Below are positions 20,928 to 29,661 of a stretch of 64,000 bases of DNA, in pieces. Every line of letters begins with the position of its first letter. Position 1 is the first letter of the stretch. Below the pieces are notes generated by a model. It saw only the letters and a list, made by a program, of their open reading frames with translations, was not told the DNA's origin and searched no databases. Made by a program: the position numbers and the translations under genes. Source of the stretch: Deltaproteobacteria bacterium HGW-Deltaproteobacteria-8. Lineage in GTDB: Bacteria; Desulfobacterota; Desulfovibrionia; Desulfovibrionales; Desulfovibrionaceae. Where the stretch lies: assembly GCA_002840405.1 (NCBI GenBank), contig PHAR01000009.1:1-64000 (forward strand), in the 5' to 3' direction.

Positions 20928-22379
20928 ATGGCAAAAAAGAACCTCACCACCAACGCGGGCGCGCCCGTTGTCGACAACCAGAACATCATGACTGCTGGGC
21001 CACGCGGGCCAGCCCTGCTGCAGGACGTCTGGTTCCTGGAGAAGATGTCGCACTTCGATCGCGAGGTAATCCCGGAGCGGCGCATGCACGCCAAGGGCTC
21101 CGGCGCATATGGCACCTTCACCGTCACCAAGGACATCAGCAAGTTTACCCGCGCCAAAATCTTTTCCAAGGTCGGCAAGAAGACCGAAATGTTTGCGCGC
21201 TTCTCCACCGTGGCGGGCGAACGCGGCGCGGCCGACGCCCAACGCGACATCCGCGGCTTCGCCCTCAAGTTCTACACCGAGGAAGGCAACTGGGACCTGG
21301 TGGGCAACAACACGCCCGTGTTCTTCATCCGCGACACCATGAAGTTCCCGGACCTGAACCACGCGGTGAAGCGCGACCCGCGCACCAACATGCGCAGCGC
21401 CAAGAACAACTGGGACTTCTGGTCCAGCCTGCCCGAGGCCCTGCACCAGGTCACCGTGGTCATGAGCGACCGGGGCATCCCGGCCACATACCGCCACATG
21501 CATGGCTTCGGCAGCCATACCTTCAGCTTCATCAACGCCAAAAACGAGCGTTTCTGGTGCAAATTCCACTTCAAGAGCCACCAGGGCATCAAAAACCTCA
21601 CCGACGCCGAAGCCGAGGCCCTTGTGGGCAAATGCCGCGAAAGCCACCAGCGCGACCTCTACGAGAGCATCGAAAAACGCGACTTCCCGCGCTGGACCCT
21701 GTCCGTGCAGGTGCTCACGGACCAGCAGGCGTCCAAGCTGCCCTACAATCCCTTTGACCTGACCAAGGTCTGGTACCATAAGGACGCCCCGCTCATGGAG
21801 GTTGGGGTGATGGAACTAAACAAGAACCCCGAGAACTACTTCGCCGAGGTGGAGCAAGCGGCCTTCAACCCGGCCAACGTTGTGCCCGGCATCTCCTTCT
21901 CGCCGGACAAGATGCTGCAAGGGCGGCTGTTCTCCTACGGCGACGCCCAGCGCTACCGCCTTGGCGTCAACCACCACCTCATCCCGGTGAACGCGGCGCG
22001 CTGTCCCTTCCACAGCTACCACCGCGACGGGGCCATGCGCGTTGACGGCAACCACGGCAGCACCCTGGGCTACGAGCCCAACAGCTACGGCGAGTGGCAA
22101 GAGCAGCCGGACTTCTCCGAGCCGCCTCTTGAGCTCTCCGGAGCCGCTGACCACTGGAACGCACGCGAGGACGACAACGACTACTACACCCAACCCGGCA
22201 AGCTCTTCCGGCTCATGACTGCGGAGCAGCAACAGGCCCTGTTTGAGAACACGGCCCGCGCCATGGGCGATGCGCCGGAGATGATCAAGCTGCGGCACAT
22301 CGACAACTGCATGAAGGCAGACCCGGCCTATGGCGCTGGCGTGGCCAAGGCTCTGGGCATCAAGCCGCCAAAGAAGTAG
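20928..22379 (+). CDS. katA: Monofunctional heme catalase
   Basis: Breaks hydrogen peroxide into water and oxygen. The ATG at 20928 follows CGGAGGCGATC and gives 483 residues, the size of small-subunit catalases; the track start 21 codons earlier lacks support. The distal His lies in [15 protein letters not shown], the distal Asn in [11 protein letters not shown] and the heme-ligating Tyr in [13 protein letters not shown]. No signal peptide, so it is cytoplasmic. In an anaerobe it serves survival of oxygen exposure. Confidence 0.96.
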   Translation: MAKKNLTTNAGAPVVDNQNIMTAGPRGPALLQDVWFLEKMSHFDREVIPERRMHAKGSGAYGTFTVTKDISKFTRAKIFSKVGKKTEMFARFSTVAGERGAADAQRDIRGFALKFYTEEGNWDLVGNNTPVFFIRDTMKFPDLNHAVKRDPRTNMRSAKNNWDFWSSLPEALHQVTVVMSDRGIPATYRHMHGFGSHTFSFINAKNERFWCKFHFKSHQGIKNLTDAEAEALVGKCRESHQRDLYESIEKRDFPRWTLSVQVLTDQQASKLPYNPFDLTKVWYHKDAPLMEVGVMELNKNPENYFAEVEQAAFNPANVVPGISFSPDKMLQGRLFSYGDAQRYRLGVNHHLIPVNAARCPFHSYHRDGAMRVDGNHGSTLGYEPNSYGEWQEQPDFSEPPLELSGAADHWNAREDDNDYYTQPGKLFRLMTAEQQQALFENTARAMGDAPEMIKLRHIDNCMKADPAYGAGVAKALGIKPPKK

Positions 22380-22394
22380 CTGGCCCAAAGATTT

Positions 22395-22443
22395 GCAAGG
22401 GGCGTTCGCCAGACGCGGCCGGACGCCCCTTGCCGCGTTAGCC
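22395..22443 (+). terminator. Stem-loop downstream of katA
   Basis: An 11-bp stem (GCAAGGGGCGT / ACGCCCCTTGC) with a 27-nt loop lies between katA and ymdB. No T-tract follows, so it may protect the mRNA 3' end or act only weakly as a terminator. Confidence 0.45.
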
Positions 22444-22465
22444 CGCCTCGCGTAAGGTCCCGGCC

Positions 22466-23257
22466 ATGCGCATCCTGTACCTGGGCGACATCGTGGGCCG
22501 GCCCGGCCGCACCGCCGTCAAAAAGCACCTCCCCGCCATCCGCGAGGCCGAGGCCGTGGACCTGGTCCTGGCCAACGCCGAGAACGCCTCCGGCGGCCTG
22601 GGGCTCACGGCCGAGGGCGCGGGCGAGCTCTTCGCCACCGGCATCGACGGCCTGAGCTCCGGCAACCACATCTGGAAGTTCCGGGACATGCCCTCGTACA
22701 TGCAGCGCGAGCCCCGGCTCACCCGCCCGGCCAACTACCCCCCAGGTCTTCCCGGACGCGGCTGGACCGTGCTGCAAAAGCCCGGCCTGCCCCCGGTGGC
22801 GCTCATCAACCTCATGGGCCGCACCTACATGCAGGCCATCGACTGCCCGTTCCGCACGGCCGATGCCATCCTGGCGGAGCTGGACGAGACGCAACCGGAC
22901 GCGAAAATCCGCATCATCGATTTCCACGCCGAGGCCACCAGCGAAAAGGCGGGCCTTGGCTGGCATCTCGACGGCCGGGTCAGCGCGGTGCTGGGCACGC
23001 ACACCCACGTGCAGACCAACGACGCGCGCCTGCTCAGAAGCGGCACGGCCTTCATGTCCGACCTGGGCATGTGCGGCCCCACGGATTCCTGCCTGGGCAT
23101 GAGCATCCAGCCCATCCTGCGGAAGTTCTTGACTGCGGCCCCGGAACGGTTTGAAGTAGCCGACGGCCCGGTGGCGCTCACCGGCGCCATCCTCGACATC
23201 GACGACGCAACCGGCCAGGCGCGGAGCATCCACGCCTGGCGGTTCAATGCTTTCTAG
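22466..23257 (+). CDS. ymdB: YmdB-type metallophosphoesterase (TIGR00282)
   Basis: The 263-residue protein carries the metal motifs of the YmdB family in order: LYLGDIVGRPGR, ANAENASGGLG, SSGNHIWKF, IIDFHAEATSEK and LGTHTHVQTND. Relatives hydrolyse 2',3'-cyclic nucleotides and affect RNase Y-dependent mRNA turnover in Bacillus, where rny and ymdB are adjacent; here they are separated only by bfr and katA. Its stop lies within the region just before the tyrS start, so both may share a transcript. Confidence 0.92.
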   Translation: MRILYLGDIVGRPGRTAVKKHLPAIREAEAVDLVLANAENASGGLGLTAEGAGELFATGIDGLSSGNHIWKFRDMPSYMQREPRLTRPANYPPGLPGRGWTVLQKPGLPPVALINLMGRTYMQAIDCPFRTADAILAELDETQPDAKIRIIDFHAEATSEKAGLGWHLDGRVSAVLGTHTHVQTNDARLLRSGTAFMSDLGMCGPTDSCLGMSIQPILRKFLTAAPERFEVADGPVALTGAILDIDDATGQARSIHAWRFNAF

Positions 23258-23267
23258 GAGCTTGATT

Positions 23268-24554
23268 GTGAACATCTTTGACGAACTCTCCTGGCGCGGC
23301 CTGGTGCACCAGGTCTCCGACGAACCCGGCCTGCGCAAGTACCTCGAAACCCCTGGACAGAGCATGTACTGCGGGTTTGACCCCACGGCCGAAAGCCTGC
23401 ACATCGGCAACCTCGTGCCGCTGCTGGCCCTGGTGCGCATGCAAAAGGCCGGGCACAGGCCCATCTTCCTGCTCGGCGGGGCCACGGGCCTCATCGGCGA
23501 CCCCTCGGGCAAGGACAAGGAGCGCGAGCTCTCCAACGAGGCCGCGCTCAACGCCCGTGCTGCGCGCATTCAGAGCCAGGTGGAGGCCTTTTTCGAGCGC
23601 AACACCGGGGCCAAGCCCTGGGTGGTGAACAACTACGACTGGGTCAAGAAGATGAGCGCCATCGAGCTTCTGCGCGACGTGGGCAAGCACTTCACGGTCA
23701 ACTGGATGCTGGCCAAGGACTCGGTCAAGGGCCGCATCGAGCGCGAGGAGACCGGCATCTCCTACACCGAGTTCAGCTACATGATTTTGCAGGGGTATGA
23801 CTTCTACCACCTCTGCCACGAGCACGGCTGCCGGTTGCAGATCGGCGGCGGCGACCAGTGGGGCAACATCACCGCAGGCACGGAGCTCATCCGCAAGAAG
23901 CAGGCGGGCGACGCCTTTGCGCTGACCTTCCCGCTCATCACCACGGCCTCGGGGAAAAAGTTCGGCAAGAGCGAAAAGGGCGCCATCTTCATGAGCACCG
24001 CCCTGACCAGCCCCTATGCCTTCTACCAGTACTGGATCAACACCGAAGACTCGGACGTGGTCAAGTTTTTGAAGTACTTCACCTTCCTCACACAGGAGGA
24101 GATCGCCGGGCTGGAGGCCGAGCTGGCCCGCGCCCCGCAGGAGCGCGCCGCCCAGAAGGCCCTGGCCGCCAACGTCACCATCATGGTCCACGGCGAGGAA
24201 GAGCTGGCCAAGGTGCTGGCCGCCACGGACGCCCTGTTCGGCAAGGGCGACCTGCGCGCCCTGGACCACGGCACCCTGGCGGCGGCGCTGGAAGCCGCAC
24301 CCGCCCACGACTACGCCTTTGCCGCCCTGCCCGACCTGCCGCAGCTGCTGGTGGACCTGGGGCTCTGCCCGTCCAAGGGCCAGGCCAGAAAGGACATCCA
24401 GGCCGGGGCCATCAGCCTCAACGGCGACAAGGCCACGGACGCCGCGCGCACCCTTACGGCAGACGACTTCCTGGGCGAGGTCAACGCCACCCACGGCGCC
24501 TTCGCGGTGTTGCGCAAGGGCAAGAAGAACTACGGGCTCGTCCGCCTGGGCTAA
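23268..24554 (+). CDS. tyrS: Tyrosine--tRNA ligase
   Basis: Class I aminoacyl-tRNA synthetase charging tRNA-Tyr. The HIGH-type motif is SLHIGNLVPL and the KMSKS-type loop is KKFGKSEKGAIF; GGGDQWGNITAG is the tyrosine/adenylate pocket. The C-terminal S4-like domain (ISLNGDKATDAARTL) completes the bacterial TyrS form. I prefer the GTG at 23268, seven bases after AGGAG, giving 428 residues; the track's ATG at 23247 would start inside ymdB. Confidence 0.96.
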   Translation: MNIFDELSWRGLVHQVSDEPGLRKYLETPGQSMYCGFDPTAESLHIGNLVPLLALVRMQKAGHRPIFLLGGATGLIGDPSGKDKERELSNEAALNARAARIQSQVEAFFERNTGAKPWVVNNYDWVKKMSAIELLRDVGKHFTVNWMLAKDSVKGRIEREETGISYTEFSYMILQGYDFYHLCHEHGCRLQIGGGDQWGNITAGTELIRKKQAGDAFALTFPLITTASGKKFGKSEKGAIFMSTALTSPYAFYQYWINTEDSDVVKFLKYFTFLTQEEIAGLEAELARAPQERAAQKALAANVTIMVHGEEELAKVLAATDALFGKGDLRALDHGTLAAALEAAPAHDYAFAALPDLPQLLVDLGLCPSKGQARKDIQAGAISLNGDKATDAARTLTADDFLGEVNATHGAFAVLRKGKKNYGLVRLG

Positions 24555-24576
24555 CCCGGCTGTGCCAGCCAGGGCC

Positions 24577-24628
24577 GGGCTTCCAGGGAAGGGCTCACGT
24601 CGGGACAGGGCTTCCGGGAAGAGGCTCA
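24577..24628. repeat. Short direct repeat (two 21-nt copies)
   Basis: GGGCTTCC-A-GGGAAG-GGCTCA at 24577 and GGGCTTCCGGGAAGAGGCTCA at 24608, 31 bp apart. Each copy holds a small CTTCC/GGAAG hairpin. They sit between the convergent tyrS and flippase-like genes, the second copy touching the latter's stop, and may serve as a shared weak terminator. Confidence 0.5.
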
Positions 24629-25576
24629 GGCCAGGCGGGAACCGCCGAGGCGGAGCGCGGCCTTGAGCCCGGTGTGGGCCACGGCCCAGCCGCCGGTGAT
24701 CAGCACCGGAGCGAGCTGGACTGCGTGCAGCAGAAGGGCCGCAGCCAGGGACTCCTCGGGCTGCTGCCCGAAGGTCGTGAGCGCGGCCATGAGGGCAGCC
24801 TCGTAGATGCCGACGCTGCCCGGCGTCGCCGGGGCGGACATACCGGCCAGCCCGACCACTGACACGGCCAGGACCTGCGCAAAATTCAGGTCCATGCCGA
24901 ACACCCAGCCCAGCATCAGCCCATGCACGGCCACCCCGCCCAGCCAGAGGGGCACTGTCAGCAGGCCCAGGCCCAGGCTGAAGCCCAGGGACAGCCGCTC
25001 ACGCAGGGCGCTCGACACCCCCAGAAGATACCCGGCCAGGCGGGGCCAGGGCAAAAGCCCCAGCAGCCTCTCCACAAGCCCGCCCCAGAACTTCAGCGCC
25101 AGCACCGCGCCCCAGACACCGGCCACCAGGAGCGCCAGCGGGGCGGCCAGCACCGAGCTGCCCAGGAGCGTGCCGGACAGCAGGGCAAGCAGCAGCAGCA
25201 CATTGAGGTCGGCGAAGCGCTCCCAGAACACGACCTCGGTGACGCGGGCAAACCCGCCCGGCATGGCGCGGCAGAGAAGCGCCATCTTGGCCGCCTCGCC
25301 CAGCTTGGCAGGCAGCAGCATGTTCAGGAACTGGCCCAGGCTCTGGGCCAGGAAGACCGTGGCAAAGGGCGGCTCCCGGCGACACAGGGAATACAGCCGG
25401 AAAGCGCTGCCGAACCAGGTCACGCTGGCCTGGAACAGAAACACCAGGCCCACCTTCCACACCGAGATGCGCGCCAGGGATGCCAAGACGCGGGAGACGT
25501 CCAGAAATTTCAGGGCGTAGAAGACGCAGGCGGCAAGGATGGCCACCTGAACGAGGAACAGCAGAACGCGCTTCAC
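24626..25576 (-). CDS. Flippase-like membrane protein (LPG synthase TM-domain family)
   Basis: A 316-residue integral membrane protein with about eight helices, of the UPF0104/lysylphosphatidylglycerol-synthase transmembrane family. Visible family segments are SLGQFLNMLLPAKLGEAAKM and GLAGMSAPATPGSVGIYEAA. Relatives next to sugar-assembly genes are often annotated as glycolipid flippase-like. It overlaps the pglF stop by four bases (ATGA) and closes the long glycan operon, so a role in moving or finishing the undecaprenyl-linked glycan is plausible, but no reaction is proven for this group. Confidence 0.75.
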   Translation of the reverse strand: MKRVLLFLVQVAILAACVFYALKFLDVSRVLASLARISVWKVGLVFLFQASVTWFGSAFRLYSLCRREPPFATVFLAQSLGQFLNMLLPAKLGEAAKMALLCRAMPGGFARVTEVVFWERFADLNVLLLLALLSGTLLGSSVLAAPLALLVAGVWGAVLALKFWGGLVERLLGLLPWPRLAGYLLGVSSALRERLSLGFSLGLGLLTVPLWLGGVAVHGLMLGWVFGMDLNFAQVLAVSVVGLAGMSAPATPGSVGIYEAALMAALTTFGQQPEESLAAALLLHAVQLAPVLITGGWAVAHTGLKAALRLGGSRLA

Positions 25577-27549
25577 TGCCCGCCCGGCCCGCAGGCTTTC
25601 GCGCAGACTTCCGGCCGGGCGTCCTCCCGCCGGTCCTCCTCGGGCTGGGCGTACTCCGGCACCAGACGCATGAGCAACGCGCGGATGGCTGCCCCATCCT
25701 GGGCCTGGGCCGCAGCTTCAAGCTCGGCGAGGCTCTCCTCCAGCACGCAGGCCACATCCGCCGGATCGTCGCCCAGGGTGCCGCCCAGGACCATGATCTT
25801 CTCGTGTTCCGTGCGCACCACGCCCTCGCCCTCGGTGATGAGCTCCTCGAAAATCTTTTCGCCAGGCCTAAGCCCCGTGAACACGATGTCCACGTCCACG
25901 CCCGGCTCCTTGCCCGAGAGCCGGATCAGGTCGCGGGCCATGTCCACGATGCGCACAGGCTCGCCCATGTCCAAGACGAAGATCTCGCCGCCCCGGCCCT
26001 GGCCCAGGCTCAAGGCCTCGGCCTGCCCCGATGCTCCTGCCTGCCCCAATGCTCCTGCCTGAAGGATGAGCTGGCAGGCCTCGGAGATGCTCATGAAGTA
26101 GCGGGTCATGTCCTTGTGGGTCACGGTGACCGGCCCGCCGCGCTCGATCTGCCGCCGGAACAGCGGCACCACCGAGCCGGAAGAACCCACCACGTTGCCG
26201 AAGCGCACGGCCATGAACCGCGTGCCCCCGCCCGCGAAACAGGCCATGAGGCGCTCGGTGACGCGCTTGCTCGCGCCCATGACGCTGGTGGGCCGCACGG
26301 CCTTGTCCGTGGACACGAGCACGAAGCGCTCCACCCCGGCCGCCACCGCCGCCCGCATCACCGCGCGGGAGCCCAAAATGTTGTTGGTCACGGCCGACCA
26401 GGGGTTCTCCTCCAGCATGGGCACGTGCTTGTAGGCCGCGGCGTGCAGCACCAGGGCGGGCCGGTGCGCGGCCATGACCCGGCGCATGAGCTCCAGGTCG
26501 GCCACGCTGCCGAGCACGCAGGAATAGTCCGTGAACGAAAGCTCCGAGGACAGCTCCCCGGCGATGGCGTACAGATTGTACTCCGAGAGGTCCACCAGCA
26601 CCAGGCGCGCGGGCTTGAAGCGCACCACCTGGCGGCAAAGCTCCGCGCCGATGGATCCGCCGCAGCCCGTGACCAGCACCACCCGGCCCTTGATGGTGGC
26701 GGCAATGCCCGCCTCGTCCAGGGCCGCCTCGCTGCGGCCGAGCAGGTCCAGATAGTCCACGGGACGCAGGGTCAAGGCCACCTTGCCGTCGAGCAGCTCG
26801 CTGGTGGCGGGCAGGATGCGCTGCGGCAGGCCGGAAGCCTTGCACAGCTCCACGATGCGCCGCATCTGGGCCGCGCTGGCGTGGCTCACCGCGATGCACA
26901 GCTCCTCCACCCCCTGGTCCTCGGCCACGCGGGCCAGGTCGTCCACGCCGCCCAGCACCTCCCGGCCATGCAGGGAGCGCCCGCGCTTGGCCGGGTCGTC
27001 GTCCAGGAAGCCCACCACCTGGTAGTTCAGCTGCGGGCTGGAGGAGATCTCGCGCACCAGGCGCTCGCCCAGGCTGCCCGCGCCGATGACCAGGATGCGC
27101 CGGGGCGGATGCTGCGGGTTCTTCCAGGCGCTGGTCCAGGCCGCCGTGCGGGCGTAGAGGGTGCGGATGGAGAGCCGCACGCCCGCCGTAAACATCAGGC
27201 AGAGCAGGCCGTCCAGGGCCAGCACGCTGCGCGAGAACCCGGTGAAGCCGAAACGGAAGGCCACCAGGGCCACGAACAGGGCCGAGGCCAGCACCACTGC
27301 CTCGGTGAGCTTCCAGAAGTCCACCAGGCTGGTGTAGCGCCACATGCCCCGGTACAGCCCCAGCGCCAGGAACACGCCGAGCTTGAGCGGCAGGTCGTAC
27401 TTGAGCAGGCCGACCAGCTGCATGCCAAAAGCGTTGGACAGGTTGAAGTCGAAGCGCAGCAGGTAGCTGATGGTCAGGGCCGCGGCAAAGCACAAACCGT
27501 CGGCCGCCAGCATCAGGTAGAAGTTCAGGTTGCGCGGGTTGAAGAGCAT
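25573..27549 (-). CDS. pglF: UDP-GlcNAc C4,6-dehydratase (PglF/CapD type)
   Basis: First step from UDP-GlcNAc towards bacillosamine: removes water to give the 4-keto-6-deoxy sugar. The 658-residue protein has four N-terminal membrane helices, a first Rossmann-like domain (ILVIGAGSLGERLVREI) and the catalytic SDR domain with VTGCGGSIGAELCRQ, ending in the motif VSTDKAVRPTSVMGASKR. Membrane-bound length matches PglF/WbpM. An 18-bp tandem duplication inserts Ala/Gly/Gln-rich residues near position 505. It begins directly after the pglE stop with no gap. Confidence 0.92.
   Translation of the reverse strand: MLFNPRNLNFYLMLAADGLCFAAALTISYLLRFDFNLSNAFGMQLVGLLKYDLPLKLGVFLALGLYRGMWRYTSLVDFWKLTEAVVLASALFVALVAFRFGFTGFSRSVLALDGLLCLMFTAGVRLSIRTLYARTAAWTSAWKNPQHPPRRILVIGAGSLGERLVREISSSPQLNYQVVGFLDDDPAKRGRSLHGREVLGGVDDLARVAEDQGVEELCIAVSHASAAQMRRIVELCKASGLPQRILPATSELLDGKVALTLRPVDYLDLLGRSEAALDEAGIAATIKGRVVLVTGCGGSIGAELCRQVVRFKPARLVLVDLSEYNLYAIAGELSSELSFTDYSCVLGSVADLELMRRVMAAHRPALVLHAAAYKHVPMLEENPWSAVTNNILGSRAVMRAAVAAGVERFVLVSTDKAVRPTSVMGASKRVTERLMACFAGGGTRFMAVRFGNVVGSSGSVVPLFRRQIERGGPVTVTHKDMTRYFMSISEACQLILQAGALGQAGASGQAEALSLGQGRGGEIFVLDMGEPVRIVDMARDLIRLSGKEPGVDVDIVFTGLRPGEKIFEELITEGEGVVRTEHEKIMVLGGTLGDDPADVACVLEESLAELEAAAQAQDGAAIRALLMRLVPEYAQPEEDRREDARPEVCAKACGPGGQ
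26024..26059. repeat. In-frame 18-bp tandem duplication inside pglF
   Basis: TGCCCCGATGCTCCTGCC followed at once by TGCCCCAATGCTCCTGCC, one base different. On the coding strand it adds a six-residue repeat (AGALGQ AGASGQ) in a loop before the GEIFVLDMGEPV strand. It keeps the frame. Confidence 0.8.
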
Positions 27550-28731
27550 CTAAGCCCGCCCCTTGTGCCGGAAGCTCTTGATGATCCCGGCCACGCGCAC
27601 CACGTCGTCCTGGGCCATGGCCGTGCCGGACGGCAGGCATAAGCCCCGCGCGAACTGCTCCTCGGCCACCGCGCCGCCATCTTTACCGGAGAACAGGCGG
27701 CAATCGGCGAACACCGGCTGCTGGTGCATGGGCTTCCACACGGGCCGGGACTCGATGTTCTCGTCCTCCAGGGCCTGGCGCACGGCCTCGGGCGTTGCGC
27801 CGAAACTTTGCGCGTCGATCTCGATCACCGTGAGCCAGCGGTTGGACTTGCCGTAAGCGGCCTCGGGCATGAAGGTGAGGCCCGGAAGTCCGGCCAGCGC
27901 CTGCTCGTACCAGCGGAAGATCTGCCGGCGCTTGGCCACGCGGGCCTCCAGCACGTCCAGCTGGCCCAGGCCGATGGCCGCCAGGATGTTGCTCAGGCGG
28001 TAGTTGTAGCCGATCTCCACATGCTCGTAGTGCGGGGCCGGTTCGCGCGCCTGCTGCGAGAGCTTGCGCGCATGCCTGATGAGCTCCCCGTCCTCCGAGG
28101 CCAGCATGCCGCCGCCGGAGGTGGTGATGATCTTGTTGCCATTGAAGGAAAAGATGCTGGCCTTGAGGCCGGGGAAGGCGCCGGCATGGGAGGCGTCATC
28201 CCCATGTCCATAGCGCGCGCCCATGGCCTCGGCCGCGTCGGCGATGACCGGCACGCCAAAGGGCGCGCAGATGTCGAGCAGACGCTGGTAGTCCGCGCAC
28301 TGGCCGTAGAGGTCCGTGGGGATCACGGCCTTGACCCGGCGGCCCTCCGAGGTGAGGGCCGTGAGCGCCTCGCGCAGCAGGTCCGGGTCCATGTTCCAGG
28401 TGGCGCGGTCGCTGTCGATGAAGACCACCTCCGCACCCAGGAAATGCGCCGGGCTCACCGAGGCGATGAAGGTCAGGCTGGAGGCCACCACAACGTCGCC
28501 GGGGCCGACACCGAGGCAGTGCAGGGCCAGGTGCATGGCCGCAGTGCCGCTGGAGAGCGCCAGGCAGTGCGGCAGGCCCGTGGCCTCTGCAAAGGCCGCC
28601 TCAAAGGCGTCCACCTGCGGGCCAAGGGGCGCGATGTAGTTGCTTAAGAAGGCCTCGGCCACGCGGCGCTCCTCATCCCCGCCCATGTGCGGGGGCGAAA
28701 GGAAGAGTCGAGGTGTCTTGGCGTGGGTCAT
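27550..28731 (-). CDS. pglE: UDP-4-amino-sugar aminotransferase (PglE type)
   Basis: PLP enzyme that aminates C4 of the keto sugar made by PglF. The 393 residues match Campylobacter PglE in many segments: FLSPPHMGGDE at the start, SNYIAPLGPQV, SSLTFIASVSP, the PLP-lysine region NGNKIITTSGGGML, QAREPAPHYEH, GYNYRLSN and the end RPVWKPMHQQPVF with LCLPSGTAM. This close pattern separates it from generic DegT/StrS enzymes. It lies 29 bp after pglD and abuts pglF, giving the order pglD-pglE-pglF. Confidence 0.93.
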   Translation of the reverse strand: MTHAKTPRLFLSPPHMGGDEERRVAEAFLSNYIAPLGPQVDAFEAAFAEATGLPHCLALSSGTAAMHLALHCLGVGPGDVVVASSLTFIASVSPAHFLGAEVVFIDSDRATWNMDPDLLREALTALTSEGRRVKAVIPTDLYGQCADYQRLLDICAPFGVPVIADAAEAMGARYGHGDDASHAGAFPGLKASIFSFNGNKIITTSGGGMLASEDGELIRHARKLSQQAREPAPHYEHVEIGYNYRLSNILAAIGLGQLDVLEARVAKRRQIFRWYEQALAGLPGLTFMPEAAYGKSNRWLTVIEIDAQSFGATPEAVRQALEDENIESRPVWKPMHQQPVFADCRLFSGKDGGAVAEEQFARGLCLPSGTAMAQDDVVRVAGIIKSFRHKGRA

Positions 28732-28760
28732 CTTATCAACTCCAATCCGCTCCGCACCGT

Positions 28761-29390
28761 TCAGGCCAACGGTTTCGCGGGCACGCCGCCCACGGTGGCC
28801 CGCTCAGGCACGTCGCGGATCACGGCGGTCCCAGCCCCAACCACGCTCCAGGCGCCGATGCTGATTCCAGGCACGGCGCAGGAGCCGATGCCCACCAGTG
28901 CGCCCTCGCCCACGCGGACGTTTCCGGCCAGATGCACGCCCGGCGCCACATGGCTGTGCGCCCCCAACACGCTGTGGTGGTCCACGCTGGCGCAGGTGTT
29001 CAGGATGGCGTTCTCGCCCACGCGGCCGCCGGTGTTGATCACCGTGCCCGCGCAAAGCACCGCGCCCTGGCTGACCACCACATCCGGGGCCAGCACGGCC
29101 GACGGGTGTATGGCCGTGGCGAAACGCTTGCCCGCGCCTGTCAGCTCGGCATAGAGCCGGGCGCGCACGGCGTTGTCGCCAATGCCCAGGATGATGCAGT
29201 CGTGCGGCATGGCCGGCAGGTCGGCCAGCTTGCCCAGCACATTCAGGCCCATGACGCGCGTGCCCGTGAGCGACGCATCGTCGTCCAGGAAGCCCACGAT
29301 CTCCATCTCCCGGCCCTTGGTCCACATCTGAAAGAGCACGTCCGCCACGACCTGACCGTGTCCGCTTGCGCCCATGACGATGATCTTCAT
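28761..29390 (-). CDS. pglD: UDP-4-amino-sugar N-acetyltransferase (PglD/NeuD type)
   Basis: Acetylates the C4 amino group to give UDP-N,N'-diacetylbacillosamine. The 209-residue protein has the N-terminal Rossmann-like half (IIVMGASGHGQVVADVL) and a C-terminal left-handed beta helix (TVINTGGRVGENAILNTCAS; VDHHSVLGAHSHVAPG). The His of VDHHS matches the catalytic base of PglD. The upstream 270 bp on the minus strand are taken by the composite hairpin repeat, so expression of pglD-E-F may differ from that of the genes before it. Confidence 0.92.
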   Translation of the reverse strand: MKIIVMGASGHGQVVADVLFQMWTKGREMEIVGFLDDDASLTGTRVMGLNVLGKLADLPAMPHDCIILGIGDNAVRARLYAELTGAGKRFATAIHPSAVLAPDVVVSQGAVLCAGTVINTGGRVGENAILNTCASVDHHSVLGAHSHVAPGVHLAGNVRVGEGALVGIGSCAVPGISIGAWSVVGAGTAVIRDVPERATVGGVPAKPLA

Positions 29391-29470
29391 GCTGGCCCCT
29401 GGCGGCTGTCCGCCTTGTGTTGTTTCAAGCTCTCTACCGCCCCGCGGGCGTTTGCGTCAACGAACCAGCC

Positions 29471-29650
29471 AGGGGCTCCGCCCCTTGGGAACGAATAGCC
29501 TCCGGCGGCCAAAGGGCCTGAGGCCCTTTGGAATCCCCATTTGGCCGCGATTTCTGCGGCGGTCCCCGCCGCAGAAATCGCGGCGAGCAAATGAGGGGGT
29601 CCGGGGGGAATCATTCCCCCCGGCTGGGGGTTTGGGGGCAAAGCCCCCAA
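29471..29650. repeat. Composite hairpin repeat, copy 1
   Basis: Fills most of the 271-bp gap between pglD and the upstream aminotransferase. Modules in order: AGGGGC-TCC-GCCCCT; ATAGCCTCCGGCGG; an 11-bp stem hairpin at 29509-29531 (CCAAAGGGCCT arm); a very stable stem at 29544-29584 (GCCGCGATTTCTGCGGCGG arm, 3-nt loop) extended by CCCCATTTG/CAAATG-A-GGGG; an 11-bp stem at 29601-29623 (CCGGGGGGAAT arm); and TTGGGGGC-AAA-GCCCCCAA. A second copy lies at 52.9 kb with compensatory changes. It yields spurious ORFs on both strands. Confidence 0.9.
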
Positions 29651-29661
29651 GAAATGCTCGC

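Noticed and set aside
25480-27642. 720-aa plus-strand ORF opposite pglF
   Set aside because: His/Gln/Gly-rich shadow of a well-supported minus-strand gene; no domain or ribosome site.
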